Shown: positions 24,131 through 35,656 of the stretch, one piece after another
Layout of the letters: the number at the start of each line of letters is the position of its first letter
Numbering within the stretch: the first letter of the stretch is position 1
DNA from: Larimichthys crocea
Taxonomy: Eukaryota; Chordata; Actinopteri; Sciaenidae
Direction: 5' to 3'
Assembly (NCBI RefSeq): GCF_000972845.2
Contig: NW_020853550.1
Coordinates: 643,501 to 707,500, forward strand
Length of the DNA: 64,000 nt
Translations under genes and position numbers: made by a program
Notes under the pieces: model-generated
The model's database searches: none
Seen by the model: only the letters and a program-made list of their open reading frames with translations
What the model was told of the DNA's origin: nothing

Positions 24131-27100
24131 ATGATATCAAGCATAAAGGTATTATAGTATAGTAGCACTGAGGTGTGTTTTGAAGTGCACAAACATATAG
24201 ATGGTAAGAAACACTGAATATAAACATGCATGTTTATTTGTTGGCAAAAAAATAAATAAACTTTTCGTGAAGCACATCCAAACTTTATGACTGCTCCCTA
24301 CTGTGTGTGTGAAGCTCATGTATCGGTACAGTGTAAACACAACCGTGTGTGTCCACTCTCCACCCTGATGTTCACATCCGTGCCCGTTTTGGATTACCAG
24401 GGCCTTCATGACATGTGACATGTAACATTTAAGCCTGTGTTTATTACGTAACAGACACCAGATTGGAGGTGCTGCATTCATAGGGACATGTTTGAACGGG
24501 CACTGGAAGATAAATGAAGAAATTCTATTTGAGTAACAGATCCAGTGTGTTTGAAATGTGTGACACCAAAACTCTTATTTTAGCTCATCTGTATGTCTTG
24601 ATATTTGCTGAGTTAATTGTAGAATTGTGCTGTTTGCGTTAACAGTTAACAGGAATGTGCACTTCATCTATCAATCTTCATTTCTAATGTCGTCTTACCA
24701 TATAGGCCATAAGTGATATTTTTTTAACTGTGAGTCCCATCCATATTGTGTAAGCACATGTGTATATTTAATTTGACACTGTGATATTTTTTTTTAGGTC
24801 TGTTGTGTTTTCAGTCTTTTGATGACTGTTTTGGGCTGTTCCATCTATATCAGCACAAACAAACTCTTGAATCACACAGTGAAGAACTCTGGGAAGTCTG
24901 TGGGTAAAAAAAACACACACACAGAGCTCTCTTTGACCAGTCTGTGCTGTTTGATATATCTGTTGCTCAGGTTTTAGCTTGGGTTTAAAGTTCAGCCAGT
25001 TCAGCAAGCTCTCTGCACAGCGAGCTCTCTGCACAGCGAGCCTAATGCAGCGCTGAACTGCCACGAGAAAATATACAGATTTACATCATGATGGAGGTGC
25101 ACGCAAAAGCCCTTTTTCTGCAACGATGTGAACGCCACTTTATACCCGCCAAACAGATCTCATGGCTCAATCCATGATGGATGGTTTATAATGAACAGCT
25201 GTCAGTCCAAGTTAGAACGCTGCTTTCTTCAGGAAGGAAGATTTTCTCCAGGAGACACAGACTAAGAGAGAGAGGACTAAAGCAAATGTGTGTGTGTACC
25301 TGTAATGTGATAGAGGATAGGTATGGAGGCCTAGATCTTCCTAATGCTAACCAGCTGTGGTCAGACAAGGCACTGTTATCAAATCATAGACTCACTACAG
25401 TTAGTCCAAGTACAATAGTTAAAGTATGTCTGTCAGATATTATGGAGCAAGTTAAAGCTACAGCCAGATTCATTTTAACCATGTTGTAAATTAAAGACTG
25501 TTGGCCTGCAGTGTGGACCCGTCAGGTCAGTTTTAGTGTGACTATGCTGAACTGCATAATGGCATGAAGGAGTAAAAGGTACCATTCGATCAGAGCAAAC
25601 ATAGTTAAAGCTTTCAGAGATCCTCGTAACACCAGATGATTCGTCTGTCACTTTTATTATTCTGTTTCTGTTCAGTAAAAGAGGCCGAGGCAGAGACAGG
25701 AAGAAAAGAAAGGTTTACGTGCAGGAGATAAAATGTTCTTGTATTTAAAGGTTTGGAGTCTCAGGAGTGTAGTGCACATTTAAGTACAACACACACCAGT
25801 CTGGGAATGCTATGACATTTGATGTGTATCAGTTAACCCTTAGCACACAAAAATATCTCATATACACAGAAGCAGTAGCAATGTGTGAGCTTGGAGTGCA
25901 GTATCCCAACAAGCTGACACACATAATGCTAATGTGCAAACAATGTAAGTGTGTGTACGTGCATTGGAAGTGGCCAGTGTGTGATGCCTTTTAGTTTTCT
26001 ATCCCTGCATGAACTAGGATTAAAAAGGTGCAAATGTGTACATGAATTATGCAAAGAAATGATTCATTTGTCAAAATGAATTTGTATGCTAAATACTAAT
26101 AGCAATACATTTGTACGAATGATCAAAAACCCCACATAATACCTGGACAGAGGATGTATTCTCCAGCAGCTTTTGTACTGAACAAGTCCAGAGCTAGATC
26201 TCAGATCTCTTGATTCAACAGGAAACACTTAAAAAAACATCATACGTAAGAAAGTAGCTATACTGAGTAGCGCAAAGCTGGACAGAAACCTTACGTGCTG
26301 CTACTCTGTACCCATGCGTACCAGCCCATTGCTTCCTGCTATCGGCTCTCATCACTGTGTTTTATTGGTGCCAAAGCCCAAAATCTTGAAAAATAATTTA
26401 AAATATGTAACTATGATAGAATGTGTGAATAGAGCAAGCATGTACACATATTTACAGAATCATATGGGGTGTGTACTGAAGTAAGTTTTGAGGAATGTCC
26501 CCTCCACTAATATTACAAGACTTTAGAGAGGTGTGTTATGCAGTTATATCAGCCATTTCCCACTGGTACCACTTTCAAGTCCTTTTTGGACATAAATCAA
26601 AGTAATAACCCTGGATTTGTTCTTCTCATCTTTGTTTTACCACTTTTAAATACACAATTATTCTCTATAGGCAAATGAAGCACTGAGAGGTTGAAACACA
26701 CTGAGGGGGCTGAATGTGCGTCATACTCTTTCTCTGAACACTTCCATTTGTTTTCGATTCAGATTTTTTCATTCACTCGTCATGCTTGGCTGTGTTATGT
26801 GGCACGTCAGAACACCTGTCCATTCTGAAAAAGTTGTTTAATTTTGTGAAGACGCTGCCAGATCTGAGCAGCCATTGAGCCAAACTAAACAGACCTGAGA
26901 TCAGAGACCAACAGATGGATAAGTTAGTATTCATAGTTTTTTTTTTTCTTCAGCAAGTACTGAAATCCAGATCACCATCAGAGTGATCCTCTGAAATAAG
27001 TCAAATTCAAGCACATGAGTGCATCGCAGACTGGAGTTTAAGCATCCATCACCATGTTTACGCTCTTGCTGATCTGAAGTATGGCATTAAAAACAAGAGG

Positions 27101-27742
27101 TCAAAATGTTTGCTGTTTGGTGCTGTATGCTGGACATCAGAACCAAAATGTTTTTCTAGCACATTAGTAACATGAACCTGATTAAGTGAAAATATGTAAG
27201 TCAAGAAACCAGTTACATTAGACAGGTTTTCAGATGGCTTGACATGCACTGTTGCAATCTGCACAATGTGTCATTCACATGTGATGGAGACCATTTTAAA
27301 CAGTTTCCTCTTCTTCTGCTTTGTGTTCGTTTCAACTATGTCTGAAGTTTGTGTCATGCAATCTTGTAAAAAGCCAAATTAAACCTGTGGACGTGGCCAA
27401 AAATGATCTTTCTCCAACATAATTCTATTTTAGGAGAGCAGCTTTCTCTAATCCTGTGCACGTACATGTTGGGTGTATTTACAGCTTGTTCCTCTTCCCC
27501 CTAAGTGGCTAAGAAATCTATTATTACTGCTATAAATCACACATTCGTCTTCTTTTTGAATCAGTTCCTCTATTTAATACACCACTGGCAACATATCCAC
27601 TGAATTGCAACAAGTTGACAAATTAAGGGCTTTCACACTGTGCCTAATCCAGAGAAAGACCCCCCTTTACCCAGAGCTTCCATTAGTTCTGTTTTTTACA
27701 TCTGCAACATAGATGGGATATCCCAGCCATTAGATGCTAAAC
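24131..27742. other. No recognisable gene
   Basis: A two-unit tandem repeat of AGCTCTCTGCACAGCG is at 25007-25038, and a T-run at 26938-26947. Open frames (24152-24481 minus, 24768-25064 minus, 25181-25489 plus) have no recognisable domain. Confidence 0.4.
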
Positions 27743-28344
27743 CAGGGATGTCCAAAGTACGGCCCGGGGGCCAATCACGGTCCGCAGGAAGATTTCATGC
27801 GGCCCGAAGCTTCACTTTTATGATATATGATTTATGGCCTATATTGGATACTGTATGGCTGGAAGATTTGTCTTTTATTGTTGACATAATGAAGCATTTT
27901 AACTTTTCAGGACATAACTACTGCTGTTATATATCTGTAGATGTGACACTAATATTACTTTGTTAAAGAGAAGAGACAGAGTGATAGTTTTAAACTTACT
28001 CATAATAAGTCATGTTTAAAATGAACATGAGGTTCAGATTTGTATCAACTTCATGCAAGTTTAACATATTCCATACAATTTATTTGGTTTTCTGACTCCA
28101 GATGTGAAAGAAAGGAAGAACTGGTTTTTAGATTTGTTCACACCTGATTGGCTTAGATTTGGTTACATTGTCATAAAAAAAAAAAAACGATAATTGTGAA
28201 AATGAAAACAAAATTGTTACAGAACTGTGCATTTGTATGTAACTTTTATTGTTCATTTTTCATTTTTTAAATGTTATTATTGGTCCCCGAGCATCTTCAC
28301 ATTGTCAAATCTGGCCCTCTTTAAAAGAAGTGTGGACACCCCTG
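27743..28344 (+). mobile_element. hAT-type element (CAGGGRTGTCCAAA ends), copy 1
   Basis: The left end is CAGGGATGTCCAAAGTACGG and the right end GTGTGGACACCCCTG, forming terminal inverted repeats. The flanks TGCTAAAC (27735-27742) and CTCTAAAC (28345-28352) match at 6 of 8 positions, consistent with an old hAT target duplication. There is no transposase frame. The 602-bp body contains an A-run near 28180. A shorter copy in the other orientation is at 32616-32944. Confidence 0.85.
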
Positions 28345-30332
28345 CTCTAAACCCTCCACTGAGCGGGGATAATTGGGCTCATGATGTTCATTTTGCAGTG
28401 CATATTTACATCCCAGAGCTAAAACATTAGTTCATCTCAAAATAAAAACAAGGACAACTCAGAAAATGCTTACAGTAAAAAAAAGAAAAATGTGGAGAAA
28501 AAAAAGCAAATTACAGTAGCTGCCAGTTTTATCATCATGTTATCTGTCATCATCGCCACCTGTCATGTGCTCTGATACCCATTATCCTTTCTGCTCTCTC
28601 TTTGCCTTTCACGCTTCTTCATTCTCCTTAATCCGTGTCATGACAGAGGAACCGACTGTGACCTCATACAGAACTCTCATTTTACACAGGCCACAGCGAG
28701 AACACAGGAGAACTGAAGAGAATAAGATTATGTAACATCACTATAGTTCAAATGCACACAAGGACAGATGACAGAGAAGATCTAGTCACGCATTATAAGC
28801 AAATGGACTTGACTGAATAACTGAATACAGACAAGAGGACTGTGAATACAAAACAGCTGTCTTCTGCTTTTTAACATCATCTTAAAATCATTTTTTGTTA
28901 TATTTGTTTGTTTTTTGCTCTGGGTGCAGTGTGCGTTGTCAAGGCATGAAGTGTGTCACCAAAATGATCTTGATCATTTTAATAAAAATGTTTAAATATT
29001 CTGTTTCCTTCTTCTGTATTTACATGATGAATAAAGTGCAGATTTTTATTTTTTTTTAACCATTTACAGCAGGAACACGTAAGTAAATGAAATATTGAAG
29101 TTATTAGTCACATTTTTAATATTCAGTAGTATAACATTTCTTTTGAAGTTATATATCAAATATTTGAAAGTTAAGCTTAATGTATCATTTATTGTCTATA
29201 ACTTTATTAACTGTACGCCTAGGACAACCAGGAATGGAATATAACTGATTATAATTAAATACCCAATTTATTCATTCCCTTTGCTTGTATGCTGTAGTTT
29301 ATATTGATATACTGATATACTTTATATAGACACAATAGAGACAAGAGACAATCTGACTGTTTTGCTTGATATTGTTTTTCTAACACAATTTTCACTAATA
29401 GCAGCGTCAGATTTCCTACCAAGTCTTCATCTTTTATACAAAGTTCATTTTGAACAGACTGTGTGGACCTGTGTGTGTGTGTGTGAGTGTGTGTGTGCAT
29501 CCCGGTGGACGAGGGAGGATGACACCCAACAAGGCAGAACAATATGGGATTGTGTTTTACCTGGAAATACAAGCACTCTTTTCTCCCACGGCACACCCTT
29601 AGATAGCTTTACCAGTCAGCCACACAAAAGCAACGTGAGGGCGTTTGTTGTCATTGGCAAACAGTGGAAGTGCTGCGGTCTTTACTCCTGCAGGAGGGGA
29701 TATCAAATGTGGCTAGAAAATAAAAGCCATGAAATGAAAGAATCTTTTCCATGGCAGTGGACTGTATCAGATGTAGGATAAATAACAGGAAGATGGAAAT
29801 GTGTTCCTTTTTTCTGACTGTGAACTTTAGAATGGGTTGAGAAAATCCTCCATCCTCTGCCCATCACAAACTATTTAAAGTGACATTATTTAACTCTTCT
29901 ACCATAATAGCACATTTTAAGTCATGTTGATGCTACACTGATTTGTTATCAGACGAAGGGCTGTTCTCACACTACATAACTCTCTGTATGATCTCCAGTA
30001 AGAAGTATGTAATGCTTCACATTACCAGCACCACCTCATCTATTTGACTGAGTTTGGTGAAACTTGATCATATTTTATGGAGAAAATGTTTTCTGTTTTT
30101 TCTCCGGCTGCTCCGCCTCAACTCTGTGATTTACAGAGTTTCCTGATGGACAGTAAAGTAAACTGCTGCGGCCTGTAGCTGCTGTTAGCTAATGTTGGCT
30201 CAGTTTATTAGCCAGGCTGCCTGCTCAGAGCACTGAGTTTTAGTGTTTGTACCACTGGTGTTTTTTGACCACTGGGAAGAGGTTTTCAGGGCTGGGGCAT
30301 GGAGGATTGCTGATAGGGGGTAGAGCCGGGGT
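28345..30332. other. No recognisable gene
   Basis: Contains short GT-rich DNA at about 29470-29500 and A+T-rich DNA. The frame at 29362-29781 crosses the GT-rich part and has no domain. Confidence 0.4.
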
Positions 30333-30590
30333 CATGCCAGAACAGGAGCTGGGCAAGCAGGCAATGAAACTGGGCTCAGCAGCTTCTATAGACATAATAA
30401 CGGAGATAAGAAGACCAATTGGGACCTCGACAGCCAAAGCTAAGAAGAGGAGAGAGTGACTGAGGAAGAGTAAATGTGGGACTGACTTTTAGTGGTTGGT
30501 GAGAGCTTGGCTGAAAGACAGACATGGAGCTGGGCTGACTGCTGCTGGACTAGTCAGTAATATTAGCTGCTGCTACGTCTTGACTCGCTA
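30333..30590 (+). repeat. Dispersed repeat, arm 1 of a pair 6.5 kb apart in inverse orientation
   Basis: Shares CAGCTTCTATAGACATAAT, AAGCTAAGAAGAGGAGA, GCTGAAAGACAGACATGGAG and CTGGACTAGTCAGTAATATT with the reverse complement of 37056-37247. The frames 30240-30459 inside it are not conserved between the two arms as protein. Class unknown. Confidence 0.7.
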
Positions 30591-31877
30591 GTTTTTGATC
30601 ATAAGTAATGCAATCACAACAAATACATGTGTACAGCTGTTAATATTTACCTCAGCAGGATTAAGTAGGTGTGTTCAATAAAAATTTAAAAAGTGATGAA
30701 ACATTGCTTTAAGGGGACAGGACATCAGCAATATGTACCTTTGGGCAACATGAAGCAAAGAAGTGTTATGTGTGTGAACTGTCAATGATATGTCAGACTG
30801 GTTTCAACATCTCAATGTTAAAACAAGTAAACTTTTATATTACATGCTACATTGTCATATAGGAAAAACATTTGATGCCCTAAATGAATATAATAAATAA
30901 TAATAGTCTCTTTTTTATGGAATTGCGTGTGATACAACATAAGTTACTGCACTCATTATATTCTAAATCTTTATGGTGAAACAAGGATGATATTAAAGGC
31001 TTATACTTGTCTGTCTCAGATTTACGTGCATGTAATGACGTCCTTGTGTGTCTTCATAAATGTGTCTTGTTACAGATCATTCACTTAATAAATCTCCCTC
31101 CCTCATGAGAGTCACATTTCTCTTTGGAGAGTCATCAGTGCTCTTTGTGCTTTTAATATCCGTTTAATAGAAACACACATTTGAACTCAAATCAAATCTC
31201 AAATCTGAAAACACTTTCTTAATTGGCTCAATCAATTTTCTGCCAAAATGAGTTGACCTGTGCTGTGTACATTTACTTCCATCTCTTAACCTTATGTGAC
31301 TTACACTGTATCTCAAAAATTCTAACAACTTAACAGGCTATCCTGCTACTTTTCAAGTCATCACTGACATTTAAAGTCTTTGATTGGAATTAACTCCCCG
31401 TTTGATGAGGAGCATGAAAACACATGGCATGAATTTAGTTAAATACTTTAATTTATCATTTTAAAACAGTCCAGACCAGAGAGGGAAGCTCACGTTGATT
31501 CTTAATAAAAACTAAATCTGTATTTAATATAAAGTTTCATTACATAAACTAACAGACTTCATAATGAATTAAAGGACAAATGTTTCTGATTTGGATGAGA
31601 AGTCAGGGACTTTCTACACTGCAGCTTTGTTCCTCTAGAAAGATCTCCAAACAAAGCAGTGTCAGAGATGTCCCTTTCTTTCTATCTTCAGAAGAGCTTT
31701 CGAACTTTAACATGGAATATTAATTGTGCTGCATTTTTTTTTGAATATTTTTGTTTGTTTGTTTCCTTGAACGTTGCAATTTGACAATACGTTCTCTTTC
31801 ATTCTCATCACTTTTCAGTTAAATCAATAAATTCAAAATTTGTCTTTGTTCAATACTTTATTTCTTGACCTACAAAA
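30591..31877. other. No recognisable gene or repeat
   Basis: A+T-rich DNA with no open frame of note. Confidence 0.4.
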
Positions 31878-32002
31878 CTAATGACATGTCCCTCAGCCTG
31901 CTAATTTTAGCATGCTAACATGCTAAACTAAGGTGGTGAACATAGTAAACATTACTCCTGCCAAATCTTAGCATGTTAGCATGCTGGTATTAGCATTTAG
32001 CC
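31878..32002 (+). repeat. Teleost TAGCATG-family repeat
   Basis: Reads ATGACATGTCCCTCAGCCTG, TTTTAGCATGCTAACATGC, GGTGGTGAACATAGTAAACA and TTAGCATGTTAGCATGCTGG. It is one of the best-kept blocks of this family here. Confidence 0.75.
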
Positions 32003-32004
32003 AT

Positions 32005-32590
32005 CAGTGGTGGAAGAAATACTCAGATCTTTTATTTAGGAATTACAGAATATTAATAGCTGTATATTATTCTTTTAATGTATTATATTATTGGGTTAGA
32101 ATTATCCACACTAATTAATGTTCTAGCTGGTATAGGTGGAGCTAAAAACCCTTTTTCGCAGCAGCCATTTTGACATGAAATAGTAGGGTCAACTCAGGTG
32201 TTACCAATGATACTAGTTAAGGATCAGTTCCATTCAGGTGGAACAGAGTCAGGGTGCTGCTGTGGTGCATGTTGGTTCACTGGAAAGACTCTGCTGCTAT
32301 AAATGGAATGGAACCTTAATCAGTGTCATTGGAAACACCTGCGTTCACTCTAATATTTCATGTCAAAAAGGCCGCTGTAAAAAAGTCTATTTAAGACACC
32401 CCAGTGTGACCCTGATGAGGATAAGAGGTTACAGATAATGGATAGAATAATGGAATAATCTGAATATGCATAATAACTAGTAACTACTGTCGTAAACTAA
32501 ATGCAGTGGAGCAATAGAAAGTACAATGTTGGTTTCCATGAAATGAGGTAGAGTAGCATAAAATGTAAAGAAAAGTACCTCATTATATTA
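32005..32590 (+). mobile_element. CAGTGGTGGAAG-type miniature element carrying a nested palindromic element
   Basis: It begins CAGTGGTGGAAGAAATACTC then AGATCTTTTATTTAGG, the usual left end of this teleost family. The 3' part ACTAAATGCAGTGGAGCAAT and AGTAGCATAAAATGTAAAG near 32490-32565 matches the family interior. The right terminus is lost. The DNA between holds a separate near-palindrome (32152-32384). Confidence 0.7.
32152..32384. mobile_element. Near-palindromic miniature inverted-repeat element
   Basis: The left arm TTTTTCGCAGCAGCC, TTTTGACATGAAATAGTAGG, CAGGTGTTACCAATGATACT pairs with the right arm, whose reverse complement reads TTTTTTACAGCGGCC, TTTTGACATGAAATATTAGA, CAGGTGTTTCCAATGACACT. 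The arms are about 85-100 bp each and the central loop about 33 bp, so almost the whole unit can fold back. There is no coding frame. Confidence 0.8.
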
Positions 32591-32615
32591 AATATTATTG
32601 TGATATTCTATAGAC

Positions 32616-32944
32616 CAGGGGTGTTCAAACTTCTTTTAATGAGAGCCAGATTTGACAATGTGAAGATGCCCGGGGGCCAATGCTAACATTTTAAAAATGA
32701 AAAAACATCATGAGCCCAATTAGCCCTGCTCATCTCCCATTTAAGTTTAAAACGTATCTGTCTCTTCTCTTTAACAAAGTAATATTTAGTGTCACATCTA
32801 CAGATATATAACAGCAGCAGTTATGTCCTTAAAGGGTTCATTATGTCAATGCTTCAAACGCCAAATCTGCCAGCCATACAGTATCTAACAATCCTAGCAG
32901 GCATGAAATCTGACTGGGCTGTGACTGGCCCCCTGACATGCCTG
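32616..32944 (-). mobile_element. hAT-type element, copy 2, shorter and inverted
   Basis: The left end is CAGGGGTGTTCAAACTTC and the right end TGACATGCCTG. The flanks CTATAGAC (32608-32615) and CTACAGAC (32945-32952) match at 7 of 8 positions, consistent with a hAT target duplication. The inside matches the reverse complement of parts of 27743-28344 (AAATTTAGTGTCACATCTAC-like block, CCAGCCATACAGTATC) with a large internal deletion. Confidence 0.83.
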
Positions 32945-33084
32945 CTACAGACTCTTCATGCAAAGTAAAGCAAAATTACTCTTTTATTCTCATCATTTGC
33001 ACTAATTTCACTGGCAATATACCAACTGTATGTTAGCTGTAAGTTAGCTAGCAACAGATGCATCGACCACGTGTATGTGTGATC

Positions 33085-33480
33085 GCAGAACTCACCAGAG
33101 ATCACTTGTTCAGAGATCACATCTCTCCCATTTCGGCTTCTTTGCATTGGCTACCTGTTAAATCTAGAACAGAATTTAAAATTCTTTTCCTTACATACAA
33201 ACATACATTACATACAATACTTCATGGTCAGGCAACATCATATCTAAAAGAGCTCATAATACCTTACTACCCCTCTAGAACACTGCACTCTCAGGACGCT
33301 GGGTTCCTTGTGGTTCCTATAGTCTCCAAAAGTAGATTGGGAGCCAGAGCTTTCAGCTATCAGGCTCCTCTTCTGTGGAACAAACTACCTTTCTGGGTTC
33401 GGGAGGCAGACACGGTCAACACCTTTAAGAATAGACGTAAGACTTTCCTTTTTGATAGAGCCTATAGTTAGGGCTGGCTC
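33085..33480 (+). pseudogene. L2-like LINE reverse-transcriptase C-terminal fragment, copy 1
   Basis: The translated frame contains ISASLHWLPVKSRTEFKILF, ATSYLKELIIPYYPSRTLH, GFLVVPIVSKSRLGARAFSY and LWNKLPFWVREADTVNTFK, ending RRKTFLFDRAYS. This is the standard C-terminal tail of fish L2/CR1-like LINEs (LHWLPV, SYL, RTL-S-AG, LWN-LP, TFK-RLKT-LF). The frame is open for about 135 codons, but the endonuclease and catalytic reverse-transcriptase parts are absent (5'-truncated). An L2-type 3' untranslated start (GGGCTGGCTCAGGTCATCCC, GTTATGCTGCCATAGG) follows at 33470-33560 and is cut off by a second copy. Confidence 0.88.
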
Positions 33481-33596
33481 AGGTCATCCCTTAGTTATGC
33501 TGCCATAGGATTAGACTGCCAGGGGACTCCCCCTCCCTCCCTAGTCAGGCATGGTATTGGTTGAAGATGCAGTCACAGCTCCCTTTACTGAAAACT

Positions 33597-33800
33597 CTGG
33601 TTTCCTTGTGGTTCCTATAGTTTCCAAAAGTAGATTGGGAGCCAGAGCCGGGGATCAAACCACCGATCATCTGATTAATGGACGACCCGCCTCTTGGCCA
33701 CAGCGGAACAAATTACCATTCTGGGTTCGGGAGGCAGACACGGTCAACACCTTTAAGAGTAGACTTAAGACTTTCCTTTTTGATAGAGCTTATAGTTAGG
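33597..33800 (+). pseudogene. L2-like LINE C-terminal fragment, copy 2, with embedded SINE piece
   Basis: It repeats the end of copy 1 (FLVVPIVSKSRLGARA and NKLPFWVREADTVNTFK then SRLKTFLFDRAYS) with very few base differences. Between the two blocks, the about 28 bp found in copy 1 are replaced by about 57 bp (33648-33706). These contain GGGATCAAACCACCGATCAT and AATGGACGACCCGC, the minus-strand tRNA head of SINE family B. The 82-codon open frame is therefore a chimera, not a gene. Confidence 0.85.
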
Positions 33801-34043
33801 GCTGGCTCAGGTCATCCCATCTATTGCATGTCTGTCCGTCCTGGGAGAGGGATCCCTCCTCTGTGGCTCTTCCTGAGGTTTCTTCCACCTTTTTTCCCTG
33901 TTAAAGGGTTTTTTGTGTCACTCGAACCGAGGGTCTAAGGACAGAGGGTGTCACTCCCTGTACAGATTGTAAAGCCCTCAGAGGCAAATGTACTTTGTGA
34001 CTTTGGGCTATACAAATAAAATTTGATTTGATTTGATTTGATT
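33801..34043 (+). mobile_element. L2-like LINE 3' untranslated region and tail
   Basis: Contains TCCTGAGGTTTCTTCCACC, GAGGGTCTAAGGACAGAGGG and GGGCTATACAAATAAAATTT, ending in four ATTTG units. The same tail recurs at 46272-46432. The short 3' repeat units are typical of L2-clade LINEs. Confidence 0.88.
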
Positions 34044-35463
34044 CTGTTATTCCCCTTGTGCCTCTCTCTCAATTTAAAGTAGGTTCATGAAACCACAGGA
34101 CACAGGCAAAGGTTTTACTCAAACTGAAATGTTTCTTATGTTTCTAATGCAGACCTGTATTTGCACGTGACTTCTCATCTAACTTGTTTTTAATCTGGTG
34201 AAAACATTTCCAGGTCTGCTTTGACTTTAATGTATTAAACATGTATTTCTTTCTTTTGTAGCATGTTCCTTGAAAAGTTTGATACAAACAAAAAAAAAAT
34301 CTCTGCTAGTGGAGCCACTGTTCTGTCAAACCTTAAAAACATATGCGAATATGAACAACACATAATCTGTAAAACATTTTAATCCCTCACAGTGAATAAA
34401 AAAGCAGTCGTAGTAGTGGAAGAGATTATGTAAGTAAATAAGTATTTAATATAAATATCAAATTGGATTATAATCAAAGAATAAACATTTTGAATATAGT
34501 ATAACTAAATATTACATTTCCTAATCTTTAATCCATTCCTCTCCTCTCCTTTGAGAATAGTAGCTGCATCCCTTTGTGTCAGCTTCCGGAGTAGCTCAAT
34601 TGCATCCCCATATACCTCTTCTCTCTGAACACTCTGCCTGGAGGCCGATAATCGGTCTACGGTCATGCTGGATCTGTAAAAACGCTGTGGAGAGCACACG
34701 CCTACATACACTGAAGACAATATGCCAGAGGCTACGTCAACGCAAGCCTGTGGTTTACAACCATAAAAGTTCTCTGAGTGAAAATCCATTCAAGGTTGAG
34801 GTCTTATTGACTTTTCAGTCGCTCATTTTTTGTTTGATTTAGAGAATCAGAGTAATGTAACACTTTAATTAGTGGAAGAGACAAGAGAGATAGAAAAACA
34901 CTGACGGTGTCAAACACAACGAAGCTGCTAAACCACAGCCATGATTTACAGACTCGGTGTAAACAATGGACTTTAAGTGATTCATGACTAAGGATAATTG
35001 TACTCATGTGTCCTCAAAAGCCATTTAGAAACATTCCTTACATAACTGCCAGCCCTCAATGACACATCGGCTCTTCCATGTCAGAAAAAAAGCACACTTA
35101 CAAAAGGCTTCTTACTTGTTGACTTCCTTTTTATCAACACATTGTTCTATGTAGGGCATAACCTTATATAACCTGTTATTGACTTATGTTTTATTTTACT
35201 GCTTATACATATAACATATTCAACCACTACCCACCATATTAACTATTGTAAACCGTTAAATTAGACAGCAATAGTCCAAAACAGCAGCATTGCTGTCCAA
35301 AAATCATAACCACATTAGTACATTACACTGTTGAACTGTGTGACATGTTCCATCATTACCATGACCACACATGGAAGTTTGTTTTGACTAAATCCCACAC
35401 ACACATCTGCTGTATCATGTGGCGCCATCTTAATTTTAATTTGTCTTTAATTTTTAAAAACTT
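34044..35463. other. No confirmed gene; one weak exon candidate
   Basis: Holds an unexplained minus-strand frame at about 34530-34760, listed separately. The rest shows nothing I recognise. Confidence 0.35.
34505..34789 (-). CDS. Unrecognised open frame, possible exon or transposon remnant
   Basis: A 94-codon minus-strand frame. Its second half (QRFYRSSMTVDRLSASRQ and YGDAIELLRKLTQRDAATI) has a soluble, helix-like composition unlike the low-complexity chance frames elsewhere. The part from about 34760 down to 34545 is also richer in CpG than its surroundings. A possible splice acceptor (GGTTGTAAACCACAG) precedes it on the minus strand near 34752. I recognise no family. It could equally be a transposon scrap or chance. 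Confidence 0.15.
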   Translation of the reverse strand: MDFHSENFYGCKPQACVDVASGILSSVYVGVCSPQRFYRSSMTVDRLSASRQSVQREEVYGDAIELLRKLTQRDAATILKGEERNGLKIRKCNI

Positions 35464-35656
35464 GTGACATTCCCATCAGTCTCAGCTGTACTTTGTGTTT
35501 TGTATAACACAATATATAACACAAATATTAGCATGCTAATCGAGATGGTGAATGTGGTAAACCTGTTTAATACCAGCAGGTTAGCTCTGTCACTGTGAGC
35601 ATGTTAGCAGGCTGGTGTTAGCGTTTAGCTCACAGCTCAATACAGTACAGCCTCAA
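35464..35656 (+). repeat. Teleost TAGCATG-family repeat
   Basis: Reads GTGACATTCCCATCAGTCTC, CAGCTGTACTTTGTGTTTTG, TTAGCATGCTAATCGAGATG and GAGCATGTTAGCAGGCTGGT. It covers more of the family than the other copies. Confidence 0.75.

Noticed and set aside
33551..33938. Open frames of 82 and 86 codons after the LINE fragment
   Set aside because: They are the LINE tail plus SINE insert and 3' untranslated region read through, not genes.
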